From contig DDSI01000114.1 in assembly GCA_002343335.1 (NCBI GenBank), positions 6,346-14,720 of the forward strand: a stretch of 8,375 nt of DNA, given 5' to 3'. The notes beneath the pieces are model-generated. The model was given only the letters and a program-made list of their open reading frames with translations, searched no databases and was not told the origin of the DNA. How positions within the stretch are numbered: the stretch's first letter is position 1; each line of letters starts with the position of its first letter. A program made the translations under genes and the position numbers. The DNA is from Bacteriovoracaceae bacterium UBA2394 (lineage in GTDB: Bacteria; Bdellovibrionota; UBA2394). Positions 1 to 6,546 of the stretch are shown here, in pieces.

Positions 1-442
1 TGTGGGAACCGTGGAAAAGATTGGATTAAAAACCACGCGGATCTCGTCTCTTTCGGGCGAGCAACTTATCTTTTCAAATGCTGAGATTTTAAAATCCGTC
101 GTTCGCAATTACAAACGAATGGGTCAGCGAAGGGTGGTCTTTAGTTTTGGGGTGACCTATTCCATCCCCTACGAAAAACTTTCGCAAATTTCGACGATGG
201 TCGAAAAGATCATTAAGGCTCAGCCGGAAACAAAATTTGATAGGACCCATTTTAAGAAGTTTGGCGATTCTTCCTTAGATTTTGAAGTCGTCTATTTTGT
301 TTTGAACGCCGACTATGCCGTCTATGTACGCACGGAGGAGAAAATCAATTTGGAATTGTTTAAGGCTTTCGAGCAAGAGGGAATTGAATTCGCCTTTCCA
401 ACGCGCACGATGATTATCGAGTCGATTGTCGAAAAGAGTTAA
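1..442 (+). CDS. MscS-family mechanosensitive ion channel, C-terminal part (5' end outside the window)
   Basis: This is an inner-membrane channel of the MscS type, which opens under membrane tension to release solutes during hypo-osmotic shock. Only about 146 C-terminal residues are visible, and the frame is open to the left edge, so the start and the pore helices are missing. The visible part opens with the MscS beta-domain signature GTVEKIGLKTTRI, then SLSGEQLIFSNAEI, which is typical of the segment just after the pore-lining helix. The remainder fits the cytoplasmic alpha/beta vestibule domain (around DSSLDFEVVYFV) and ends in a short tail with FPTRTMIIES. GTG at position 2 is an internal valine, not a start. 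The gene stops with TAA at 440-442. apt follows 20 bp later on the same strand and may be co-transcribed. The family call is secure; the subfamily cannot be told from this fragment. Confidence 0.9.
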   Translation, partial: VGTVEKIGLKTTRISSLSGEQLIFSNAEILKSVVRNYKRMGQRRVVFSFGVTYSIPYEKLSQISTMVEKIIKAQPETKFDRTHFKKFGDSSLDFEVVYFVLNADYAVYVRTEEKINLELFKAFEQEGIEFAFPTRTMIIESIVEKS

Positions 443-462
443 AACTGCAATAGATATTGCCG

Positions 463-993
463 ATGGATTTTTCGACACTCACCACACTCATTCGAAACGT
501 TCCCGATTTTCCTAAACCGGGCATTCAATTTAAGGACATCACGCCCCTCTTACAGGATGCCAAAGCATTCTCGACCTTGATCGATAAAATGGCAGCGGAT
601 GCCGAAGGATTATTTTTTCACAAAATCGCGGCAATCGAATCGCGCGGATTTATTTTGGGCGCGGCCTTGGCTAAGCATATGGGTGTTGGACTCACGCTCA
701 TTCGAAAGCCGGGGAAGTTGCCGTGGAAGACGCAATCGGAAGCGTACGATTTGGAATATGGAATGGATCAATTGCAGATCCATGAAGATGCGTTGAAGCC
801 GAAGGAAAAAGTTTTGGTGGTGGATGACGTCCTCGCCACCGGCGGCACTGCCAGCGCGGCTTTAAAACTTTGCCGAAAATTAAATGCCACGCCCGTGGGA
901 CTTTTAGTTTTCATCGAACTGGGTTTTTTAAATGGCCGTCAGCGAATCGAGCAGACGCTCGACATTCCGGTGAGATCTTCACTGCGTTATTGA
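463..993 (+). CDS. apt: Adenine phosphoribosyltransferase
   Basis: This cytosolic purine-salvage enzyme converts adenine and PRPP to AMP and pyrophosphate. The 176-residue protein has the usual length and motifs. FPKPGIQFKDITPLL (about 16-30) is the APT N-terminal signature. IESRGFILGAALA (58-70) and RKPGKLP (81-87) form the flexible-loop side of the active site. VLVVDDVLATGGTA (117-130) is the PRPP-binding motif with its paired acidic residues. FIELGFLNGR (150-159) is the typical C-terminal block. ATG at 463 is chosen over an in-frame TTG at 457 because it begins right before the conserved region and neither has a clear ribosome site. The gene lies 20 bp after the MscS-family gene. Its last five codons (979-993) overlap the 3' end of the converging exported-protein gene, so no separate terminator fits between them. 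Confidence 0.95.
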   Translation: MDFSTLTTLIRNVPDFPKPGIQFKDITPLLQDAKAFSTLIDKMAADAEGLFFHKIAAIESRGFILGAALAKHMGVGLTLIRKPGKLPWKTQSEAYDLEYGMDQLQIHEDALKPKEKVLVVDDVLATGGTASAALKLCRKLNATPVGLLVFIELGFLNGRQRIEQTLDIPVRSSLRY

Positions 994-3168
994 GCTGCCG
1001 CCGCTCAAAGTGTCGGCCGGTCCATCCAATGAGTCGAGGTTTCTTTTGAGCGCATCGCCGCAGGCTGCATGAGCTTGCGTACGAGCAGCATCTGGCGAAG
1101 TATCAGCAGATTCAATGGGAGCCGTCGCTTCACCAATTTCCTCCAACTGAGTTCCCGCAAATTGCAAAGACGCATCTTTGAGTGCCGAAACTTTTTCCTG
1201 CACTTCATGTCTAAGGGGGAGGAAAGAATAGTCGAGGAGGCTCGACACTCGGGATTTGATTTCCGCCACTTTGGGAGCATCCAGATCTTCGTGAAGGTAG
1301 GGGCTCAATTCATCGGCCAACTTCAAACGAATTTTGATTTGATCTTGAATGACACCGTTTAGGTCGCCGAGCACTTTCACTCGCTCTTCCAAAGTTGAGA
1401 GGCGTTGTTCCCACAGTCGTTTCGCCTCCTTCGCAGCTGCTAACACGGTAAATCGAGAGGGAGTGCGTTCTCGATGTTCGTCGAGCTTCTCTTTCGTCTC
1501 ACTCAATTTGAGCTCCACATTGGTCTGATAGCTTTGCAAATTCATTAACTCGTCTTTCACGCGGGTCCAAATGTCATCGATCGGGCGCTTGGAGCCTTTG
1601 AATATTTCAGAAACCTTTTGCATGAGTGGAATTTGAACGCCATCGCCGACGAGTTCAGGAAACTCTAGGTTTTCAAAGTCCATGGTGTGTCGCAATTCTT
1701 CGGGCGCGACCATTTGGGAGAGCAAACGAAGATCTCCCCCTTGGAATAATTTTCGAAGACCACGTTCCAGGGCGGGTTCTCTCATGCCTCTGGCTTTGAG
1801 TTGTTCCAAACTTTGGAGGCGGTGGTGGTAGAGCACTTCAACCTTAACGGGCGGTTGCTCACCCAGCGAGAATTGCAACGTCACTTTCGCAAGCCCACGT
1901 TTTTGTTGAGCTGTATTTTCATAAGGAACGATCATTTCGTGTATGACTTGAACCGAAAGGCGTTCACCCTTTTCTGCTGCATCGAGATAGAGCTTCTGTA
2001 GATTTTTATCCAGGGGGCTCACAAGTACGTCCGAAAGCCATTCCACAAAGCTTTCACTTTCGGGGTCCGCGCCTTTTAAAAATTGCATTTTTGATTGAGC
2101 GAGGCGACCGGTGTCGAAGGGGGCTGTCGTGAGATCTAATCGCTCGTTTTGCTCGGCTCTTTGAGTTTCGGTCCAATCCAAGCGAGAGGCAACGTTTAAG
2201 TTTTCTACAAGTTTGAAATGTTGCGTTTTAAACTCTTGAAGCTGTGCAATCCACTTCGTCCAAGTGCGCTTTCGCGTACCCCAGCGTGGTTTGCGATGGA
2301 ATTCCGCTGCCATCGCTTTGATGATTTGTTCGCTATCTTTTAAAAGTTCGAGCTCTTCTTCCCGAAATTTTCCAGAATTTTTCGCAGCCTCTAATGTGGC
2401 GCTCACTTCGGCCGACCAGAATCGCGTTTCAGCTTGAAGCTTCTCCGGGAAGGCGAGGTAGTAATCCGTTTGATTCACATCGCCGAGGAGATGTTGGAGG
2501 GCAATTCTTTTTTCTTCCAAATCTTTGCCGGTGAGTCGAACTCCCCAATATTTTTCCAAGCGCTCGATCGTTTCTGCATAAATGGCGTCTTTCAACTGCC
2601 CGACTTTCCACGACTGATGGATCAATCTCGGATAGCCTCGAAGATGGCGGCGATATTGAATGAAGGCGTGAAAGGCCGCATTGATGCCGAGAAAGGCATA
2701 CCCGAATGACATTAAAGTAATATCTTTTTGATTCGTCACCATCGCATACATCGCTGTTCCAATAATTGATGCAACACCTCCAATTATTACGCCCCCGGCC
2801 GAGGACATAAGCCCGTATAAATCGGTGTCGATTCCAACGGCATCTTCAAACTCAATATTCTTTCGCATCTTGAAAAGCGTATTTAAATTTCCTTCCATCG
2901 TTTCAATCGCACAAAGTCCCGCTTTTCCAAAACGGCAGTTTCCAGCTTGAATTGATTTTGCAATCGCTTCGGCCATTTCATTGGCGATACTCGTCACCAC
3001 TTCTGGGGAAATTTTATTAAGTTCATTTCGATTGACCTTAAGTTGATCAAACACATGACTCGGATGAGTGTTTTCTTCGATACGTATCATTTGAGCGTGC
3101 AAAGGTGCTTTTGAGTTCCAAAGAAAAATTGAAAGGAATAGAAATGTGGTTAGACGTAAATCACGCAT
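979..3168 (-). CDS. Exported protein of unknown function, second copy of a tandem paralogous pair (729 aa)
   Basis: I do not recognise this family. Numbered from ATG at 3168, residues 1-26 form a signal peptide (basic start, hydrophobic TTFLFLSIFLW, likely cut near PLHA/Q). Two cysteines follow in SIQAGNCRFGKAGLC (C78, C86). A glycine-rich hydrophobic pair of segments comes next at about 117-143 and 150-172. The long C-terminal part is charged and helix-rich. It contains the blocks most shared with the upstream copy: YWGVRLTG through RFWSAEVSATLEAA (207-261), MAAEFHRKPRWGTRK (286-300) and GGDLRLLSQ (477-485). Residues 536-675 look coiled-coil-like. The tail has AHAACGD (C703) and a Gly/Ser-rich end in SITQ. 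An in-frame ATG four codons upstream (3180) overlaps the previous stop, but paralogue alignment and a GAGG site favour 3168. It forms an operon with the upstream copy, 8 bp apart. Confidence 0.88.
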   Translation of the reverse strand: MRDLRLTTFLFLSIFLWNSKAPLHAQMIRIEENTHPSHVFDQLKVNRNELNKISPEVVTSIANEMAEAIAKSIQAGNCRFGKAGLCAIETMEGNLNTLFKMRKNIEFEDAVGIDTDLYGLMSSAGGVIIGGVASIIGTAMYAMVTNQKDITLMSFGYAFLGINAAFHAFIQYRRHLRGYPRLIHQSWKVGQLKDAIYAETIERLEKYWGVRLTGKDLEEKRIALQHLLGDVNQTDYYLAFPEKLQAETRFWSAEVSATLEAAKNSGKFREEELELLKDSEQIIKAMAAEFHRKPRWGTRKRTWTKWIAQLQEFKTQHFKLVENLNVASRLDWTETQRAEQNERLDLTTAPFDTGRLAQSKMQFLKGADPESESFVEWLSDVLVSPLDKNLQKLYLDAAEKGERLSVQVIHEMIVPYENTAQQKRGLAKVTLQFSLGEQPPVKVEVLYHHRLQSLEQLKARGMREPALERGLRKLFQGGDLRLLSQMVAPEELRHTMDFENLEFPELVGDGVQIPLMQKVSEIFKGSKRPIDDIWTRVKDELMNLQSYQTNVELKLSETKEKLDEHRERTPSRFTVLAAAKEAKRLWEQRLSTLEERVKVLGDLNGVIQDQIKIRLKLADELSPYLHEDLDAPKVAEIKSRVSSLLDYSFLPLRHEVQEKVSALKDASLQFAGTQLEEIGEATAPIESADTSPDAARTQAHAACGDALKRNLDSLDGPADTLSGGSSITQ
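1051..1086. repeat. Repeat copy 1: near-identical tract inside paralogue 3' end
   Basis: This 36-bp stretch matches 3252-3287 with one mismatch; the first 29 bp are identical. It encodes the conserved AQAHAACGDA region, which holds the third cysteine of each paralogue. Such DNA identity stands out because the genes have otherwise diverged, including at the coding sequence on both sides. Confidence 0.85.
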
Positions 3169-3174
3169 ACATAG

Positions 3175-3178
3175 CCTC
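3175..3178 (-). promoter_or_regulatory. Ribosome binding site deciding the start of the second paralogue
   Basis: On the minus strand GAGG (3178-3175) sits 6 nt before ATG at 3168 and overlaps the TGA stop (3179-3177) of the upstream gene. The stretch CTATGTATGCGTGATTT across this start is nearly the same as across the start of the upstream copy (17 identical bases, 3158-3174 against 5326-5342). The duplicated unit therefore kept its own start region, which argues against the earlier ATG at 3180. Confidence 0.7.
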
Positions 3179-5336
3179 ATTGCGATATTGAATTAGAACC
3201 TCCGCCAAGATTTGGGGGCCCGTCGAGAGAATCTGTCGTCAAACGTTGGGTCGCATCGCCGCAGGCTGCATGAGCTTGCGCACGAGCGGCGGCCGGATCG
3301 TCCGTTGGTAAGGAATCGTTGTATTCCGCAGTGCTGGATGGAGTATTCACTTCCTCAATATCGAATCCGGAATCCACACTTAATTGAAGCGAGGCATCTT
3401 TGAGCGCGTCGACTTTCTCTTGCACCTCCAGCTTGAGAGGAAGGAGAGAGAGTTCAAGATGATTGATCACTCGCGATTTCAATTCCGCGACCTTCACCGC
3501 GTCCGATGAATGGTCCAAGTAGGGCGTAATTTCATCTGCCAGTTTGAGTCGAATTTCCACATGCTTATCGATCAGGGCTTTGAGATCGTTTAAAACTCGA
3601 ATTCGTTCATCAAAAATTTTCAGGCGACTGGTCCATTGGCGTTTTGCTTCTCGCGCGACGGAGGAGACATTGATCCGGCCCGGAGTTGTTTGGAGATGTT
3701 CACTGCGCGCCTCTTTGAGTTCGCTGAGCTTCAAATCCACGACGGCGCTAAAACCTTGGATATTCATCATTTCGTCCTTCAACCGATCCCAAACATCGGC
3801 GATGGGATTTTTTGAAGATTTGAAAGATCCTACAACTTTCGTAAGGAGTGGTGTTTCTATTCCGTTACCAATCGTGTCGGGAAATTTCAAACTTTGAAAA
3901 TCGACGGAGTGGCGCAGATCCTTGGTGCTCACAATCTGCGAGAGCAATCTTAAATCGCCCCCTTTGAAAACGCTTCGAAGAGCTTTATCCAATCCTGGCT
4001 CGGAAAATCCTCGTGCTTCTAATTGTTCGTTGGTTGAGAGACGGTGGTGATATTGCAAAGTAATAGTGATTGGCTTTTCGTCCGGATGCTGAAAGGTAAG
4101 TGTGACTTTCGCCAAACCACGCTTCTGAAATTCATTGGAGGGAGAGTACGGCGCAATCATCTCATGCATCACTTGAACAGGAACGAGCTCGCCCTGCTCA
4201 GCCGCTTTCAAATAGAGTTCTTGAAGCGCCTTATCTTTTGGGGTGGCGAGAGCGTCCGAAAGGACTTCGACGAATCTTTGGCTGGCGTCATCCGTGCCTG
4301 TTAAGAACTGCGCTTTAGCATGAGCGGTTCTTCCCGAAGCGTAAGGCGCGACCTGAAGATCAAAGCGTTTGATTTGATTTTGAATGACGCCTTCTTCCCA
4401 ATTTAATTTTTTGGGAGCCTCGATTTGAACGAGAAGCGCTTTATAATTTTTTTGAAAACTTAAAAGTCTTTGATACCAAGATTTCCAGGTCTTCTTTCGG
4501 GTTCCCCAGCGGGGCGTGCGATGAAATTCCGCCGCCATATTTTTTACGGCCTGTTCCATATCCCTCAAGAGTTGAAGTTCTTCGTCGGAGAATTTTTCGG
4601 AGGTTTGAGCGGCTTCTAACGTAGCGCTGACCTCCGCAGACCAAAATCGTGCCCCGGCTTGGATCTTTTCTGGAAAGGCCAAAATATATTCTTCGATGGT
4701 GACGTCGCCTAAAATATGTCGAAGAGAAATTTCCTTTTCTTCGAGACTCTGGCCCGTGAGCTTTACTCCCCAATAGTGCTCGAGTCGTTCGATGACGAGG
4801 CCATTAAATTTATCTCGCATTTTTTTGATTTGGCGATGCTGAGAGTAAGACGTCCATAAAAGGCGGTTGGATAGGGCGAAATAGCCCTGCACAAGGACTT
4901 GCGCTCCTAGAAAAATTGCAAGGCTTGTTAACGTTTTGTTGTACCCGAAGTATTCTCCGATTATTAATCCCGCGGTGAGCCCAACGATGACTGAAAGACC
5001 GGTGCCGACGACGTTCAATTCTATGCTTTCTTCTCCTACTCGGGCCGAATAGGATCGGTTGGCTCGTTGCCTTTCTATCCGAGCGAGTTCCGCTTCTAAC
5101 GACTCGATAGAGCAGAGGCCGGTCTTTCCATAGTGGCAACTGCCGGCTTGGATTGATTTGGCCAGCAGTTCCGCAACTCTGTTGGCCTCCTCGGAGAGGG
5201 ATGCATCGGTGACTTTGTCGATTTCAAATTGATTTAACCGAAAGTATTCACGTTGAGCGCGCAAGGGCGAATTGGCTGCAAAGGCGACGACGACGCCGAC
5301 AAAAAAGATGAAATAACGAGATGCAAAATCACGCAT
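3177..5336 (-). CDS. Exported protein of unknown function, first copy of a tandem paralogous pair (719 aa)
   Basis: I do not recognise this family. It is a full-length paralogue of the next gene downstream. Residues 1-28 form a signal peptide (MRDFASRYF, then a hydrophobic core, likely cut near PLRA/Q). SIQAGSCHYGKTGLC carries C67 and C75. A hydrophobic hairpin follows at about 109-130 and 136-155. Its first arm has G119, G123, G127 and G131 in a GxxxG series. The long C-terminal part holds the shared blocks YWGVKLTG (188-195), RFWSAEVSATLEAA (230-243), MAAEFHRTPRWGTRK (267-281) and GGDLRLLSQ (459-467). A coiled-coil-like stretch runs from about 515 to 650. The tail has AHAACGD (C692) and ends GGGSNSISQ. 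C67, C75 and C692 are the only cysteines. ATG at 5336 has AGG 7 nt upstream, and a sigma-54-type promoter lies just before it. A structural or envelope role is possible, but nothing proves one. Confidence 0.9.
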   Translation of the reverse strand: MRDFASRYFIFFVGVVVAFAANSPLRAQREYFRLNQFEIDKVTDASLSEEANRVAELLAKSIQAGSCHYGKTGLCSIESLEAELARIERQRANRSYSARVGEESIELNVVGTGLSVIVGLTAGLIIGEYFGYNKTLTSLAIFLGAQVLVQGYFALSNRLLWTSYSQHRQIKKMRDKFNGLVIERLEHYWGVKLTGQSLEEKEISLRHILGDVTIEEYILAFPEKIQAGARFWSAEVSATLEAAQTSEKFSDEELQLLRDMEQAVKNMAAEFHRTPRWGTRKKTWKSWYQRLLSFQKNYKALLVQIEAPKKLNWEEGVIQNQIKRFDLQVAPYASGRTAHAKAQFLTGTDDASQRFVEVLSDALATPKDKALQELYLKAAEQGELVPVQVMHEMIAPYSPSNEFQKRGLAKVTLTFQHPDEKPITITLQYHHRLSTNEQLEARGFSEPGLDKALRSVFKGGDLRLLSQIVSTKDLRHSVDFQSLKFPDTIGNGIETPLLTKVVGSFKSSKNPIADVWDRLKDEMMNIQGFSAVVDLKLSELKEARSEHLQTTPGRINVSSVAREAKRQWTSRLKIFDERIRVLNDLKALIDKHVEIRLKLADEITPYLDHSSDAVKVAELKSRVINHLELSLLPLKLEVQEKVDALKDASLQLSVDSGFDIEEVNTPSSTAEYNDSLPTDDPAAARAQAHAACGDATQRLTTDSLDGPPNLGGGSNSISQ
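3252..3287. repeat. Repeat copy 2: near-identical tract inside paralogue 3' end
   Basis: This is the partner of 1051-1086 and lies 2201 bp away in the same orientation. It encodes the same AQAHAACGDA region in the upstream paralogue. Recombination between the two copies would delete or add one gene-length unit. Confidence 0.85.
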
Positions 5337-5343
5337 ACATAGA

Positions 5344-5346
5344 CCT
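5344..5346 (-). promoter_or_regulatory. Ribosome binding site of the first paralogue
   Basis: On the minus strand AGG (5346-5344, within GCAGG) lies 7 nt before ATG at 5336, with the spacer TCTATGT. The downstream copy has the matching spacer CTATGT, so this start region is shared by both genes. Confidence 0.6.
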
Positions 5347-5362
5347 GCCCAAGGCTAAAGAG

Positions 5363-5378
5363 TGCAAAGGGTGTGCCA
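5363..5378 (-). promoter_or_regulatory. Sigma-54 (RpoN) -24/-12 promoter for the paralogue operon
   Basis: Read on the minus strand, the sequence is TGGCAC, five bases, then TTGCA (5378 down to 5363), preceded by C. This matches the sigma-54 consensus TGGCAC-N5-TTGC(A/T), with the invariant GG and GC exactly 10 nt apart. Transcription would start near 5352, giving a leader of about 16 nt that just holds the AGG ribosome site before ATG at 5336. Sigma-54 promoters need an activating ATPase bound upstream. The 5380-5470 region could hold its site, but I see no convincing palindrome there. Confidence 0.75.
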
Positions 5379-5461
5379 GGGGTTGTTGGAGTGAAAAAGG
5401 GGGAGAGTGGCTTAAAACCGCTTAGTTCCATTAAATCTGGGTCGTCTATGTCCCTACCCTA

Positions 5462-5465
5462 GAGG
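5462..5465 (+). promoter_or_regulatory. Probable ribosome binding site for the Fic gene
   Basis: AGAGGAG (5461-5467) precedes GTG at 5471. Pairing through GAGG leaves a 5-nt spacer. None of the later in-frame ATGs (5486, 5507, 5528) has a comparable site, which is the main reason for keeping the GTG start. The rest of the gap between the divergent genes (5337-5470) shows no convincing sigma-70 promoter for this gene. Confidence 0.5.
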
Positions 5466-5470
5466 AGTCC

Positions 5471-6472
5471 GTGTCTGTCGTTAATATGGTATGGTTATAT
5501 TTTGGGATGCATGCCATATTAGCGAAAATGATCTATTTGGACTCACAAGTTCAAAGAAGGCTTGATCAGGATTTAGCCATTCTAAAGAAGCTTCGTCCTC
5601 TTCCGCCCACGGCTGTTGCTAAATTGAAAGAGCAATTTGCTGTGGAAATGACCTACAACTCGAACAGCATTGAAGGAAATACTCTCACCTTAAAGGAAAC
5701 TCATCTCGTTTTAAACGAAGGCATAACCATTAAGGGCAAATCTCTTAAGGATCATCTTGAAGCGAAGAATCATCATGAAGCTCTTCACTACCTTTATGAA
5801 CTCGTCGACCACAAAGCAAAGAACACTGTTTCCGAACAGCTCATTCGTAGTCTGCAGCAAATGATCGTTCGAGAGACGGGTTCTTCCGTTGCCGGCAAAT
5901 ACCGAAGTGGGGCCGTGATTATCACCGGCTCAAAGCATGTTCCCCCAGATGCCCACGAAGTTCCGCATCAGATGCAACGATTGATTCGCTGGTTCAAAGA
6001 TCAAGAAGATCGTTTGCACCCAATTGAATTGGCGGCGATTGCACATCACAAGTTTGTACACATTCATCCGTTCTTCGATGGAAATGGAAGGGCGGCCCGT
6101 CTTTTTCTAAATTTAATCTTGATGCAGAAGGGATATCCCTTAGTCATTATTTTGAAACATGATCGTAAAAAATATTACAACGTCCTGCAAAAAGCCGATG
6201 CAGGCGATTTAAAGCCAATCGTTAGGTTCATTGCTCAGTCCGTCGAGCGTTCTCTTCATATTCATTTGAAGGTGTTGCAACCACAGAAGAAAAAGCAAAA
6301 AAAATACCTGCCTCTTTCAACGATTGCACCGGAGACGCCGTATTCTGAAAAGTATCTCAATCTTTTAGCCCGCTTTGGTAGAATCGAAGCTCATAAAGAG
6401 GGAAGAATTTGGGTTTCAACACTCGAGGCAGTCAAGGTGTATCAAGCTGGTCGATTGCGGAAGCGGACATAA
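5471..6472 (+). CDS. Fic-domain protein, class II (self-inhibited) AMP-transferase with C-terminal winged-helix-like region
   Basis: Fic enzymes usually transfer AMP from ATP to hydroxyl side chains of target proteins. The catalytic motif is complete: HPFFDGNGRAAR at residues 199-210, with the catalytic His199, Asp203 and both arginines. The N-terminal part carries SNSIEGN, which fits the inhibitory motif [S/T]xxxE[G/N] (S64, E68, G69). Its glutamate blocks ATP binding, so this is a class II Fic that restrains itself and needs no separate antitoxin. After the Fic core comes a lysine-rich linker (about 270-280). A C-terminal segment, SEKYLNLLARFGRIEAHKEG onward, resembles the small helix-turn-helix domain common at the end of such proteins. 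GTG at 5471 is used because of the upstream AGAGGAG. Homology to typical Fic N-termini would also fit ATG at 5528. It is divergent from the paralogue operon and 74 bp before the RES lipoprotein gene. The target is unknown. Confidence 0.92.
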   Translation: MSVVNMVWLYFGMHAILAKMIYLDSQVQRRLDQDLAILKKLRPLPPTAVAKLKEQFAVEMTYNSNSIEGNTLTLKETHLVLNEGITIKGKSLKDHLEAKNHHEALHYLYELVDHKAKNTVSEQLIRSLQQMIVRETGSSVAGKYRSGAVIITGSKHVPPDAHEVPHQMQRLIRWFKDQEDRLHPIELAAIAHHKFVHIHPFFDGNGRAARLFLNLILMQKGYPLVIILKHDRKKYYNVLQKADAGDLKPIVRFIAQSVERSLHIHLKVLQPQKKKQKKYLPLSTIAPETPYSEKYLNLLARFGRIEAHKEGRIWVSTLEAVKVYQAGRLRKRT

Positions 6473-6527
6473 ATCAAGCATCGAGAGGCGAGCGGTGCAG
6501 TTCCCTATCGTGACCGTTCCCACTTTT

Positions 6528-6544
6528 CATAGAGCTATGCTATG
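6528..6544. repeat. Short CTATG repeats just upstream of the RES lipoprotein gene
   Basis: The 74-bp gap between the Fic and RES genes ends with CATAG-AG-CTATG-CTATG, an inverted pair followed by a direct copy. TATGCT at 6536-6541 could serve as a weak -10 element, but I find no matching -35. This could be a regulator site or chance; no terminator is visible in the gap. Confidence 0.25.
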
Positions 6545-6546
6545 AG

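Noticed and set aside
2429..2709. Frames on both strands inside the second paralogue
   Set aside because: They are shadows of a strongly conserved block of the paralogue family.
3169..3180. ATG at 3180 as start of the second paralogue, with a 4-bp ATGA overlap
   Set aside because: Alignment with the sister protein begins at the next ATG (3168), where ribosome site and spacer are also conserved between the two copies. The extra four residues MRLC have no counterpart.
5408..5423. Possible sigma-54 promoter for the Fic gene (TGGCTTAAAACCGC)
   Set aside because: The GG to GC spacing is 9, not 10, and the -12 half lacks TTGC.
5234..5431. Open frame on the minus strand across the intergenic gap
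   Set aside because: It overlaps the start of the first paralogue in another frame, spans the sigma-54 promoter and has a proline/serine-rich composition unlike a folded protein.
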